Shown piece by piece: positions 47,711 to 55,798 of a stretch of DNA of 55,798 nucleotides. Position numbers and translations under genes: made by a program. The notes under the pieces were generated by a model, which saw nothing but the letters and a program-made list of their open reading frames with translations, was not told the DNA's origin and did no database searches. Each line of letters opens with the position of its first letter. Positions within the stretch are counted from its first letter, which is position 1. Source of the DNA: an uncultured Lachnoclostridium sp. (GTDB lineage Bacteria > Bacillota > Clostridia > Lachnospirales > Lachnospiraceae); the NCBI GenBank assembly GCA_905212635.1, contig CAJMFH010000017.1, positions 1 through 55,798 on the forward strand, given 5' to 3'.

Positions 47711-49804
47711 CTATTTTGCGTTTTTCTTTGCTTCTTTACAAAACTGCATTTGTGAGCAGACTGCGGCACGTCCACGGCGGTCTGCTTTTTTATAGCAGCC
47801 TCCATATACCTTCACGAGACCGTCTTTTTCCGGATCAATAAGTCCGTCCGGCTGAAGAAGATGTGCCTTTGTATTATCTTCCAACTGCGTATGAAGAATA
47901 TGAACAATTTCCTTTTTCAGATCCGGATCTTCTACCGGGAAAAGGATTTCGACACGTTTATCGAGGTTTCGAGGCATCCAGTCAGCGCTTCCCATGTAAA
48001 TCTCCGGACTGCCGTCATTTTCAAAATAAAAAATGCGGGAATGTTCCAAAAATGTGCCGACGATTGAACGTACCTGAATGGTTTCACTCATGCCGGGAAC
48101 GCCTTGCTTCAGGCAGCAGATACCACGGACAATCAGTTCAATCTGAACACCGGCAGCAGAAGCTTCATAAAGGGCATTGATGATACCGGCATCGCACAGA
48201 GAGTTCATCTTTGCGACAATACGTGCCGGTTTTCCCATTGCGGCATAGTCACGTTCGCGGTTGATCAGTTCAACGAAGCGTGTGCGGAGCCAGGTTGGAG
48301 CCAGTGCCAGTTTATTCCACGAAAGTGGTTCCGAATATCCCGAAAGCATGTTAAATACCGCGGTTGCATCTTCGCCATAGGCACGTTTGCACGTAAACAT
48401 ACCCATATCGGTATAAAGTTTTGCCGTCGAATCGTTATAGTTACCGGTTCCCAGATGGACATAGCGGCGGATACCTTCCTCTTCACGCCGTACGACAAGA
48501 GTGATCTTACTATGTGTCTTTAACCCAACCAGACCATAAATAACGTGGCAGCCGGCTTTTTCCAGTTTTCTCGCCCAGACGATATTATTTTCCTCATCAA
48601 AACGGGCTTTCAATTCGACCAGAACCGTAACCTGCTTTCCGTTTTCTGCCGCCTGCGCTAACGAGGCAATGATCGGAGAATTGCTGCTGACTCGGTATAA
48701 GGTCTGTTTGATTGCAAGAACATCCGGGTCTTTGGCGGCAAACCGTACAAAATTAACGACCGGATCAAAGGTTTCGTAAGGATGGTGGAGCAGGATATCT
48801 TTCTGGCGGATCTGTTCAAAGAGATCTTCGTCCATATTAAGTCCTTTTGGAGGCTGTGGGGTATAAGGCTCTTCTTTCAGATGATCAAAGCCCTCCATGC
48901 CATACACCTTCATCAGAAATGTAAGGTCAAGCGGACCGCGGATGGTGAAAATATCTTCCTGCTGGATCTGCAATTCTTTTTTTAATATCTTTAGCAGGCG
49001 TTTGTCAATTCCCTGCTCGACTTCCAGACGGATTGCCTCGCCCCATTGCCGTTTCTTTAACTGCCGTTCAATCTCGATGAGGAGATCCGCAGCTTCGTCT
49101 TCGTCAATGGTAAGATCGGCATTTCGCATGACGCGGTATGGCGTTGCATCCAATACTTTATAATTTAAAAACAATTTCTGTATGTTCTTTTCAATGATCT
49201 GCTCCAGAAGAATGATGCTCGTTTCGCCTTCTTTCTCAGAAGGGATCGTGACAATTCTTGGAAGAACAGAAGGAACCTGAACGGTGGCAAAATCAATGGT
49301 GCCTTTCCGCTTTTTATCCATTAGAAGAGCTGCGATATTCAGCGACTTATTGCGGATCAATGGAAACGGGCGGGAAGAATCTACTGCCATCGGTGTCAGT
49401 ACCGGATAAACTTCACGCATAAAATACCGGTCTACGTATTCCGCCTGTTCCGCGTTCAGAGCCTCATACTGGGTCACGATCGTCAATCCATTATGTTTGA
49501 GAGCCGGCAGAAAAGAGCGGTTGTACGTGTTGTACTGTTTTTCTACCAGTTCATGCGTTCCGGTGGAAATGATCGCAAGCTGCTCTTTGGGAGTAAGCCC
49601 CGCGATATCTTTTTTCGTATATTTTGCGTGTACCATGTCTTTGAGAGAAGCCACGCGGATCATGAAAAATTCATCCAGATTAGATGCGGTAATGCTTAAA
49701 AATTTCAAGCGCTCCATAAGTGGAATCGTTTTATCACGTGCTTCCGAAAGAACGCGGTAATTAAATCCGAGCCAGCTCAGCTCGCGATTGTAAAATTTTG
49801 TCAT
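47711..49804 (-). CDS. ppk1: Polyphosphate kinase 1
   Basis: A 697-residue enzyme, normal PPK1 length, forming polyphosphate from ATP. Seen: NRELSWLGFNYRVL (N domain), TSNLDEFFMIRVASL-like SNLDEFFMIRVASL, PLIRNKSLNIA, HHPYETFDPVVNFV, the phospho-accepting His region YVHLGTGNYN and the second His in FLEHSRIFYF, with PHP-like GSADWMPRNLDKRVE at the end. The ATG overlaps the ppx stop by four bases (ATGA), indicating translational coupling. A C-terminal tail of about 20 residues with two Cys follows the usual end. Confidence 0.96.
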   Translation of the reverse strand: MTKFYNRELSWLGFNYRVLSEARDKTIPLMERLKFLSITASNLDEFFMIRVASLKDMVHAKYTKKDIAGLTPKEQLAIISTGTHELVEKQYNTYNRSFLPALKHNGLTIVTQYEALNAEQAEYVDRYFMREVYPVLTPMAVDSSRPFPLIRNKSLNIAALLMDKKRKGTIDFATVQVPSVLPRIVTIPSEKEGETSIILLEQIIEKNIQKLFLNYKVLDATPYRVMRNADLTIDEDEAADLLIEIERQLKKRQWGEAIRLEVEQGIDKRLLKILKKELQIQQEDIFTIRGPLDLTFLMKVYGMEGFDHLKEEPYTPQPPKGLNMDEDLFEQIRQKDILLHHPYETFDPVVNFVRFAAKDPDVLAIKQTLYRVSSNSPIIASLAQAAENGKQVTVLVELKARFDEENNIVWARKLEKAGCHVIYGLVGLKTHSKITLVVRREEEGIRRYVHLGTGNYNDSTAKLYTDMGMFTCKRAYGEDATAVFNMLSGYSEPLSWNKLALAPTWLRTRFVELINRERDYAAMGKPARIVAKMNSLCDAGIINALYEASAAGVQIELIVRGICCLKQGVPGMSETIQVRSIVGTFLEHSRIFYFENDGSPEIYMGSADWMPRNLDKRVEILFPVEDPDLKKEIVHILHTQLEDNTKAHLLQPDGLIDPEKDGLVKVYGGCYKKADRRGRAAVCSQMQFCKEAKKNAK

Positions 49805-51315
49805 TTTATCAACCCCTCTTTCTTTTTTAATACCGGACGGATGCCGAATACTTCTTCAAAGACATCCGCTTTCCGGTGAAACAGTCCTTTTTCTAATGTA
49901 ATATCCTGCAAGGTGTACGCCGTAATCTGCAAAGAGTTTTCTTTGAGATTCATACGTACTTTCTGAATCCTCTGATGATTGCTCTTATCAAGGACATTTG
50001 CCAGTTTCAGGATCGCACAAAGTTTAACGATGGTAATGTACTGGTCTTTGGTAATCTCTTCCTCATCAATATCCTGATAATCCGGGAAATATTCATTATT
50101 GTACCGTACAATATTTGCAACCATAACACGTTCAATGTGCGAAATTCCGATAATTTCCGTACTCATAATGATCTTATAGGAATTTTCCCGTGTCTGTGCC
50201 ATATTGACAAAAGCACCACAGCTGTGTAAGATTACCGCAATCTGTAAGAGCAGGCGTTCGCGCTTGCCAAGTCCATGAAGTTTCCGGATATTGTCAAATA
50301 TTTCCGTGGCAAGATAGACTACATTTTCAATATGTGCCATGTCACATTGGTAACGAATGGCAATATTTTTTGCCGATTCGATAATGTCTTTGGAAAAATC
50401 ATGAGCAGGCCGTATCTTTTCCCGGCGTTCTGCGTAATCTGCGACCATGCTGTCACACAGATCAATGGCGGACAGATACAGGTCATTGCATTTGGTAAGG
50501 GCGCCGATCTTTTTGAACAAAAGCAGGGTCGGCAGGATCTGATCCATATGTGCAAGCCCAAGATGGCTTGCATTTTTGATCTTTTCAAAATCTTTCCGCG
50601 AGATCAATCCCTGAAAATCCGGATCTCTCTCGTACAGCCGTGCCTTGATCTCCGGCAGATTGCTTCCGACGGCGATGATGTGACGCACCTTTTTCTGACT
50701 GAGATACAGATTGTAAAAAGTTGTCAGATCTTTATCCAGATAATCTAAAATTAATTCATTGTAATGAAATACTTCGGATTCCATTGTGTGGAGCAGTTCG
50801 TTGATCCGGGTCGAACCAAGTTTCAGATTCTGGGTAAATTCCAATACGCCGTGGCGGAAAAAGGAAAATTGTACACTGCCGGCACTCATATCCACGATCA
50901 GAGCGCCTTCGTCGATCAGATCGTCAAAGTAGGACTCCTTCATGGAAATGGCTTTATAATACAAAAAGCGCTGCTCGCTGTTACTCAGAATTTTTACTTT
51001 GATATCGGTCTGCAATTTAATCTGATCCAGCACGATCAGACGATTGGAAGCCTCACGCAGGGCATCGCCGCTGTATGCCTGATAAGAAGTGACCTGATAT
51101 TCTTCCATAATTTTTTTGAAATCTTTTAATACCCGGCAGATTTCCGATAATGTCTTATATGTGATCTGATGTTTGGCAAAAATTTCCGATCCAATTGACA
51201 ATTTATGGCGGATATGAGTAAGCTCAATGATTCCTTTTCCTTTCGATACTTCGTAAATTTTCATGGAAAGACCATTGGAGCCGACGTCAATCGCTGCATA
51301 CGTAGTAATTATCAT
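49801..51315 (-). CDS. ppx: Ppx/GppA family phosphatase (exopolyphosphatase-like) with HD-type C-terminal domain
   Basis: A 504-residue protein. The N-terminal ASKHA domains show YAAIDVGSNGLSMKIYEV (phosphate 1), ILSNSEQRFLYYKAI (catalytic Glu region) and LIVDMSAGSVQFSFF at the place of the usual DIGGGSTEL, so the second phosphate loop is altered. The C-terminal half is the HD-like helical domain (ILHSCGAFVNM, with an incomplete HD pair). It degrades polyphosphate or pppGpp. The first ATG at 51333 precedes GGGAGG; ATG 51315 follows it and gives the family N-terminus MIITTYAAIDVG. Co-transcribed with ppk1. Confidence 0.9.
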   Translation of the reverse strand: MIITTYAAIDVGSNGLSMKIYEVSKGKGIIELTHIRHKLSIGSEIFAKHQITYKTLSEICRVLKDFKKIMEEYQVTSYQAYSGDALREASNRLIVLDQIKLQTDIKVKILSNSEQRFLYYKAISMKESYFDDLIDEGALIVDMSAGSVQFSFFRHGVLEFTQNLKLGSTRINELLHTMESEVFHYNELILDYLDKDLTTFYNLYLSQKKVRHIIAVGSNLPEIKARLYERDPDFQGLISRKDFEKIKNASHLGLAHMDQILPTLLLFKKIGALTKCNDLYLSAIDLCDSMVADYAERREKIRPAHDFSKDIIESAKNIAIRYQCDMAHIENVVYLATEIFDNIRKLHGLGKRERLLLQIAVILHSCGAFVNMAQTRENSYKIIMSTEIIGISHIERVMVANIVRYNNEYFPDYQDIDEEEITKDQYITIVKLCAILKLANVLDKSNHQRIQKVRMNLKENSLQITAYTLQDITLEKGLFHRKADVFEEVFGIRPVLKKKEGLIK

Positions 51316-51350
51316 GGAAGTGCCTCCCTTCATTTATGATTGCTTAGTGG

Positions 51351-51390
51351 TAACTATTCCGGATTTACAACCCAATGTGCAGAATAGTTA
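51351..51390. repeat. TAACTATTC/GAATAGTTA inverted repeat, copy 2
   Basis: Perfect arms TAACTATTC (51351-51359) and GAATAGTTA (51382-51390) flank 22 bases. It lies in the ppx leader, with one arm at the predicted transcription start. The extended arm TAACTATTCCGGAT is shared with the element at 38891-39124. Confidence 0.7.
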
Positions 51391-51394
51391 TATT

Positions 51395-51423
51395 ATTGTA
51401 TTATTATAATATTTTTTTGTAAA
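51395..51423 (-). promoter_or_regulatory. Promoter for ppx-ppk1
   Basis: Minus strand TTTACA (51418-51423), 17 bases, TACAAT (51395-51400). The start point would fall within the inverted repeat. A clear promoter for the divergent queA could not be settled. Confidence 0.55.
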
Positions 51424-51515
51424 AATGACTAGTATTTTATGTAAAAATCAGATAAAATATATGTGTATATTACGACGAAATTCGTGGATATGATGTTGGA
51501 AAGAGAGGAATCGAA

Positions 51516-52544
51516 ATGAAGACGAGTGATTTTTTCTTTGATCTGCCAAAAGAACTGATCGCACAAGATCCCCTGGAGGATCGGAGTGCGTCCCGTCTGA
51601 TGGTGCTTCATCGAAAAACAGGAACGATTGAACATAAACATTTTACGGATATTATTGACTATCTGAATCCAGGAGACTGTCTGGTGCGGAATAATACAAA
51701 AGTAATCCCGGCGAGATTATATGGAACAAGAGAAGATACGGGAGCGGTCATTGAACTGCTCTTATTAAAAAGAAAAAAAGATGACATCTGGGAAACATTG
51801 GTAAAACCTGGGAAAAAGGCGCGGACCGGTGCCTGTATTTCGTTTGGAGAAGGACTTTTGAAAGGCGAGATCATCGATGTGCTGGAGGACGGAAACCGTC
51901 TGATCCGGTTTTCCTACGCGGGAATTTTCGAGGAGATTCTGGATCAGCTTGGCCAGATGCCGCTTCCACCGTATATTACCCATAAATTGGAAGATAAAAA
52001 CCGGTATCAGACCGTGTATGCCAAATACGACGGATCTGCGGCTGCGCCGACAGCCGGACTTCATTTTACCAATGAATTGTTCGAGAAATTGGAGAAAAAG
52101 GGTGTCATCGTCGCCAATGTTACGCTGCATGTGGGGCTTGGTACATTCCGGCCGGTAAAAGTGGACGATGTGACAAAGCATCATATGCACTCGGAACATT
52201 ATTTTATCGAGCCGGAAGAGGCGGAGAAGATACGAAAAGCCAAAGAAAACGGCGGCCGTATTATCTGCGTCGGAACGACAAGCTGCCGTACGCTGGAATC
52301 GGCAGCAGACGAGAACGGAAATATCAAAGCCTGTGAGGGGGATACGGAGATTTTTATCTATCCGGGATATTCCTTTAAGATTATGGATGAATTGATCACC
52401 AATTTCCATCTGCCGGAATCCACGCTTTTGATGCTGGTTTCTGCGCTTGCCGGAAAAGATTTTATTATGAAGGCTTATGAGGAGGCAGTAAAGGAACGGT
52501 ATCGATTCTTTTCCTTTGGAGATGCTATGTTTATAACGGATTGA
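51516..52544 (+). CDS. queA: S-adenosylmethionine:tRNA ribosyltransferase-isomerase
   Basis: A 342-residue enzyme of queuosine synthesis that transfers the ribosyl part of SAM to preQ1 in tRNA. Family motifs: FFFDLPKELIAQDPLEDRSA at the start, GSAAAPTAGLHF, LHVGLGTFRPVKVDDV, and FHLPESTLLMLVSALAG near the end. GAGAGGAATCGAA precedes the ATG. The usual partner tgt is not in the window. No preQ1 riboswitch was found in the 200-base leader shared with divergent ppx. Confidence 0.97.
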   Translation: MKTSDFFFDLPKELIAQDPLEDRSASRLMVLHRKTGTIEHKHFTDIIDYLNPGDCLVRNNTKVIPARLYGTREDTGAVIELLLLKRKKDDIWETLVKPGKKARTGACISFGEGLLKGEIIDVLEDGNRLIRFSYAGIFEEILDQLGQMPLPPYITHKLEDKNRYQTVYAKYDGSAAAPTAGLHFTNELFEKLEKKGVIVANVTLHVGLGTFRPVKVDDVTKHHMHSEHYFIEPEEAEKIRKAKENGGRIICVGTTSCRTLESAADENGNIKACEGDTEIFIYPGYSFKIMDELITNFHLPESTLLMLVSALAGKDFIMKAYEEAVKERYRFFSFGDAMFITD

Positions 52545-52626
52545 TTGTCCGGAGGCAAATGGGCAGCAATGGTATTCCACGTGGCTGTGCATTTGAGAGT
52601 CAGATTTGTGACAAGGAGGGAGCTTT

Positions 52627-53520
52627 ATGAGAGATAAGAAAATGTTGTTTATATACAATCCATGTGCCGGAAAAGGGACGATGAAGTCAAAACTTTCCGA
52701 TGTGATGGAGACCTTTATGCGTGCCAATTACGAAGTGACTGTTTATGCGACCCAGCGGGAGCGGGAAGCGACGGAACTGGTTATGGAACTGGGCGGCAAA
52801 TACGACCGCATCGTCTGTTCCGGGGGAGACGGAACACTTCACGAGGTGACGCAGGGACTCATGAATATGCCGGTGGAGAGCCGCCCGGTGTGCGGTTACA
52901 TTCCAACGGGAACGGTCAATGATTTTGCCAGAGGTCTGAAACTTCCGACACGTGTTCGGAATGCAGCCAAGACGGCGGTTACCGACAAAATCAAGCCAAT
53001 GGATATTGGTCTGATGAATGGAGAAGTATTTACGTATGTAGCGGCATTTGGTGCATTTACGTCTGTTTCCTATGAGACTCCGCAGGCATTTAAAAACCTG
53101 CTGGGACGCGCCGCCTACATCGTGGAAGGCATGGGACAGGTGGGAAATATCAAAGCCTATCCAATGACGATAGAGACAAAAAATGGAAAAATCACGGATG
53201 AGTTTTTGTTTGGAATGGTCAGCAATGCGAAAAGTGTAGGTGGGTTTACTTTCTTTAAAAAAGGACAGGTTTCGCTCAATGACGGCGAATTTGAAGGAGT
53301 ATTTATCCGTAAGCCGAAGAATCCGCAGGAATTGCAGGCAGTGATCAATTCCTTTGTGACATTGAAGCCAAATGACCAGATTCTTGGTGTGCACAGCAAC
53401 TATTTCCGCATCACTTCCGATCAGGAGGTGGCGTATACGTTAGATGGCGAGAATGGCGGCAGTCACAAAAAGGTGGAAATCGAGTGCTGCTATCGTCCGA
53501 TTGAGTACGTGTGTGGATAG
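52627..53520 (+). CDS. Diacylglycerol kinase family lipid kinase (DagK/YegS-like)
   Basis: A 297-residue soluble or membrane-associated lipid kinase. The catalytic domain (about 1-130) shows LFIYNPCAGKG, the nucleotide-binding CSGGDGTLHEV and PTGTVNDFARGL, the standard DAGK sequence motifs. The C-terminal beta-sandwich includes KPMDIGLMNGEVFTYVAAFG and the end VEIECCYRPIEYV. It probably phosphorylates diacylglycerol formed during lipoteichoic or phospholipid turnover; the exact lipid is not proven. AAGGAGGGAGCTTT precedes the ATG. The 82-base gap after queA holds nothing recognisable. Confidence 0.93.
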   Translation: MRDKKMLFIYNPCAGKGTMKSKLSDVMETFMRANYEVTVYATQREREATELVMELGGKYDRIVCSGGDGTLHEVTQGLMNMPVESRPVCGYIPTGTVNDFARGLKLPTRVRNAAKTAVTDKIKPMDIGLMNGEVFTYVAAFGAFTSVSYETPQAFKNLLGRAAYIVEGMGQVGNIKAYPMTIETKNGKITDEFLFGMVSNAKSVGGFTFFKKGQVSLNDGEFEGVFIRKPKNPQELQAVINSFVTLKPNDQILGVHSNYFRITSDQEVAYTLDGENGGSHKKVEIECCYRPIEYVCG

Positions 53521-53660
53521 AAAAATATGACTTTATTTTGCCAAACTTTGGACAAAAAACTGTCAAAGTGATTGATTATACTAAGCATTGTAAATAAAAA
53601 GTAACAGTTTGTTAGATCAGATAGTTACGGAAAAAAAGATAGACAGGAGGAACTTTAACC

Positions 53661-55298
53661 ATGAGAAAGTTTTTTAAGAAAATGTGCATAGGCGCATGTG
53701 GGCTTATGTTTGTACCAATTTTAGCAATGGTGCCGGTAAGTGCTGAAAATGCACCATCTGCGCAGGTGCCGATGGCAGCGACAGGAAGTATCGAAGGAAC
53801 ACCAGCACCATCGGTATCACCATCTGCCAGTCCGGCAGCAACGGCAACAGCGTCGGCAGCACCGACAGCCACACCGGTTGTAGCAGCATTTAAGACCCTG
53901 ATTCCGGATGATAATTTCCGAAAAGCAGTAAATGAGCTGATTTTTGGCGGTGCAGTAAAAGATGACGAAAATCTGACCGCGGAGATGCAGGCAAAAATTG
54001 CGGAGTACACCGGTAAACTTGACATCAGCGGAAAAGAGATCGCCAATCTTTTGGGAATCCAGTATTTTACAGGAGTTACAGAACTGGACTGTTCCCATAA
54101 TAACATCGCATTGCTGGATCTTTCCAAACTGCCAAATCTTACAAATGTAAAAGCAGATTACAATGATCTTGCTGATGTAACATTGGCAAAAGACGGAAAA
54201 CCGGAGACTTTGAATCTTGCTAATAACAATCTGGCAACCTTGAATCTTGCCGGCTATACCACGGTGAAATCTCTGGATGTTAGCAGCAACAAACTGACAA
54301 CATTGAATCTTGCCGGTTTGTATCAGCTCACAACACTGGATTGCAGTGACAATGCTCTTTCCAGTTTTGGTGTGGAAGGTCTTGTCGGACTTGAGACATT
54401 AATCTCAGATGGAAATGCAGTTGTAGCAATCAATGTTTCTTCTTTGAAAAACCTGAAAGTTTTGGAAAATCGTAAGAGCGAGATCACTTTGAAACTTCAG
54501 AAAGTTTCCACCAGTGACGCCGGTGTTGTTCTTCCTGTGGGAGCATCAAAACCAATCGCTATATCTGACAAAGGAACTTACAAAGAAGCAGAGCGTGCAA
54601 TTATCTGGGATAAAGCAACAGATGTACCATCTTCCTTTACGTATACATACCAGATCACAGGAAGTAAACAAGTGGTAACCGTAACTGTAAATGTTGATAA
54701 GACAGAGATGGTAAGCAATGTTCTTTCTCTGGATAAAGTAACGACTTTGACGACAAAGAGCAAAGCTTATAATAAGGTAACATTGACATGGAGCGGTGTG
54801 GATGGAGCTACAGGATATCGTGTATATCGTTCCACATCCAAGACAAGTGGATTTAAGAAAATCAAATCCATTACTTCCAGTTCAAAAGTAACCTATACAA
54901 ATTCCAATATCTCCTGCGGTACAACATACTACTATAAAGTACGTGCTTATCGTCTGGTAGATGGAAATTACTACTTTGGCGCTTATTCACCGGTAGTCAG
55001 TGCAAAAGCAAAACCGGCGACACCAGCTTCTTTCAAAGCAGGAAAATCGACAAGAACAAAAGTTAAAGTTTCCTGGAAAGCGGTAACAGGTGCCAGTGGA
55101 TACCGTATTTATCGTTCCACATCCAAGACAGGCGGATTCAGCAGGATTAAGACAGTAAAATCCGGAGCAAGCACATCTTATGTTAAGAAGACAACACGCA
55201 ACAAAACGTATTATTATAAGATGAGAGCTTATACTACCGTAAATGGCAAGAAAGTTTGGGGCGCATATACTACGGTAAAGGCGTATAAGTTGAAGTAA
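53661..55298 (+). CDS. Secreted surface protein with leucine-rich repeats and two fibronectin type III domains
   Basis: A 545-residue exported protein. A signal peptide (about 1-30, MRKFFKKM start as in the 10113 protein, cleavage near VSAENA) is followed by a Pro/Ser/Ala/Thr linker (about 38-75) and an LRR domain (about 90-290) with repeats of type LDCSHNNIALLDLSKLPNLT and LDVSSNKLTTLNLAGLYQLT. After a beta region come two FN3 domains (about 368-453 and 457-542), near-identical around YRVYRSTSKTSGFKKI and YRIYRSTSKTGGFSRI. No sorting motif is present. GACAGGAGGAACTTTAACC precedes the ATG; a TATACT at 53577-53582 is a probable -10. Adhesion is a likely but unproven role. Confidence 0.9.
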   Translation: MRKFFKKMCIGACGLMFVPILAMVPVSAENAPSAQVPMAATGSIEGTPAPSVSPSASPAATATASAAPTATPVVAAFKTLIPDDNFRKAVNELIFGGAVKDDENLTAEMQAKIAEYTGKLDISGKEIANLLGIQYFTGVTELDCSHNNIALLDLSKLPNLTNVKADYNDLADVTLAKDGKPETLNLANNNLATLNLAGYTTVKSLDVSSNKLTTLNLAGLYQLTTLDCSDNALSSFGVEGLVGLETLISDGNAVVAINVSSLKNLKVLENRKSEITLKLQKVSTSDAGVVLPVGASKPIAISDKGTYKEAERAIIWDKATDVPSSFTYTYQITGSKQVVTVTVNVDKTEMVSNVLSLDKVTTLTTKSKAYNKVTLTWSGVDGATGYRVYRSTSKTSGFKKIKSITSSSKVTYTNSNISCGTTYYYKVRAYRLVDGNYYFGAYSPVVSAKAKPATPASFKAGKSTRTKVKVSWKAVTGASGYRIYRSTSKTGGFSRIKTVKSGASTSYVKKTTRNKTYYYKMRAYTTVNGKKVWGAYTTVKAYKLK

Positions 55299-55328
55299 TT
55301 GTATTTGCAAGTTAAATTTGCAAGTTTG

Positions 55329-55445
55329 ATTCCCAAGTATGTTCTATAGCATGGGCGTTCACAGCGTATTCCCAAGTATGTTCAGCAGCATGGGCGTTTG
55401 CAGTGTATTCCCAAGTATGTTCAGCAGCATGGGCGTTCGCACTAG
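55329..55445 (+). repeat. Three tandem 39-bp repeats
   Basis: Units start at 55329, 55368 and 55407, each beginning ATTCCCAAGTATGTTC and containing GCATGGGCGTT, with a few differences in the first copy. They follow the surface-protein gene directly and each can pair with the single inverted copy at 55509-55534. Confidence 0.9.
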
Positions 55446-55538
55446 AATAAGCACGCAGCGGCATGGTATTCCTGATGAATCAGGAACACTCATGCCGGCG
55501 GCTTATTACCCATGCTGAGAACATTCTTGGGAATTTTT
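55407..55538 (+). terminator. Large terminator hairpin after the LRR-FN3 gene
   Basis: The third tandem unit (ATTCCCAAG...CATGGG) pairs with 55509-55534 (CCCATGCTGAGAACATTC...GGGAAT). Inside, AATAAGC pairs with GCTTATT, GGCATG with CATGCC, and TTCCTGAT with ATCAGGAA, and five Ts follow. The structure is far larger than a normal intrinsic terminator. Confidence 0.7.
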
Positions 55539-55798
55539 ATGTTCTAGGGGAGGAAAGGAAAACGAGTGGTGAGTGTAGATGATTAGCTTAGAGGTTGAAT
55601 CTGGGATAGCAGGAAAAAGAGGGAAGCCAGTGGTGGGTGGAGTGGCTTGGGGAAGCGGAAGTACCTCGAAAAGTAGGAAAAAGAAGGAAGCCAGTGGTGA
55701 GTGGAGAAAAATCGATAAAATGAAGTAATCCGAAAATGATGTAATGCATAGTAGAAATTAAATAAATTAACGAAAACAAAAATTACAAGTATTCATTA
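55539..55798. other. Right-end gap without genes, purine-rich degenerate repeats
   Basis: Two 32-base purine-rich repeats (55611-55642 and 55675-55706, two differences) contain GGAAGCCAGTGGTG, and a weaker relative lies near 55550-55580. No ORF with a ribosome site or coding character is visible. The last 80 bases are plain AT-rich sequence, perhaps a promoter region for a gene beyond the window. Confidence 0.5.

Noticed and set aside
51391..51515. preQ1 riboswitch or queuosine-related leader before queA
   Set aside because: No conserved preQ1 aptamer stem with an A-rich tail could be found; the region is AT-rich promoter-like sequence with short direct repeats.
55329..55445. Three regularly spaced repeats as a small CRISPR array
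   Set aside because: The units are contiguous tandem copies with no unique spacers, and no cas genes are present; they pair with a downstream inverted copy instead.

Overview
The window looks like a chromosomal segment of a Gram-positive anaerobe of the Clostridia, most likely a gut Lachnospiraceae. The reasons are strong AGGAGG-type ribosome binding sites with frequent GTG/TTG starts, consensus SigA promoters, a CIRCE (HrcA) operator, pyruvate formate-lyase with its activase, DUF5662 and DUF5721 genes, a Tad-locus-type MinD-like protein, and surface proteins built from Big_2, LRR and FN3 domains. The genus cannot be fixed from the sequence alone. There is no rRNA, CRISPR array, prophage, transposase or plasmid function. 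One tRNA gene (Thr, CGT) is present.

Layout, left to right. 1-2086: two adjacent surface-polymer genes (CapD/WbpM-like dehydratase, TagF-like glycerophosphotransferase), each broken by an in-frame stop. 2102-9998: a giant RND exporter with a coiled-coil insert, then murI, an M23 peptidase, a small membrane protein, a RluA-type pseudouridine synthase and a DJ-1/PfpI protein. 10037-15796: a lysine-rich Ig-like surface protein, DUF5662, a GHL10 glycosidase-like secreted protein, a PAP2 phosphatase and a membrane protein. 15795-17317: repeats, an orphan TadZ/MinD-like protein and a small basic secreted protein. 17314-20305 (minus): a CNNM/CBS transporter-like protein and an ABC-F ATPase. 20388-25170: a GH13 debranching-enzyme relative that has lost its catalytic residues, a Cys-rich mini-protein, DUF5721 and CIRCE-controlled htpG. 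25226-25734: two large inverted-repeat elements. 25749-28530: a GntR(YtrA)-ABC-permease operon and tRNA-Thr. 28717-36317: a small membrane protein, then acpP-fabD-fabG-fabF-fabZ and pflB-pflA. 36366-43960: an MMPL pseudogene with an intact divergent TetR gene, then an intact MMPL exporter, a secreted XXXLXXG heptad-repeat protein and a second TetR gene with two palindromic operators. 44040-53520: a membrane protein, HD hydrolase, RsuA, RNase HI, a small alarmone synthetase, ppk/ppx (minus), queA and a diacylglycerol-kinase-like protein. 53661-55538: an LRR-FN3 surface protein ending at an unusual tandem-repeat terminator. 55539-55798 has no gene.

Common themes are cell-envelope biology (exporters, wall peptidase, surface proteins, lipid synthesis), stress physiology (HtpG, alarmone synthetase, polyphosphate) and a high load of small non-coding inverted-repeat elements in the gaps. 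Three genes are clearly decayed (1-942, 935-2086, 36366-38175), and the GH13 protein looks like a conserved pseudoenzyme rather than a decayed gene.

Many starts were moved downstream of the first possible ATG because that ATG lies inside or against the Shine-Dalgarno sequence. Each case is explained in its entry. The items most worth following up are the GH13 pseudoenzyme, the MMPL/heptad/TetR export cassette, the coiled-coil RND, the repeat families centred on CRTGCAAGCAYG or bounded by TAACTATTC/GAATAGTTA, and the triple-arm terminator at 55329-55538.
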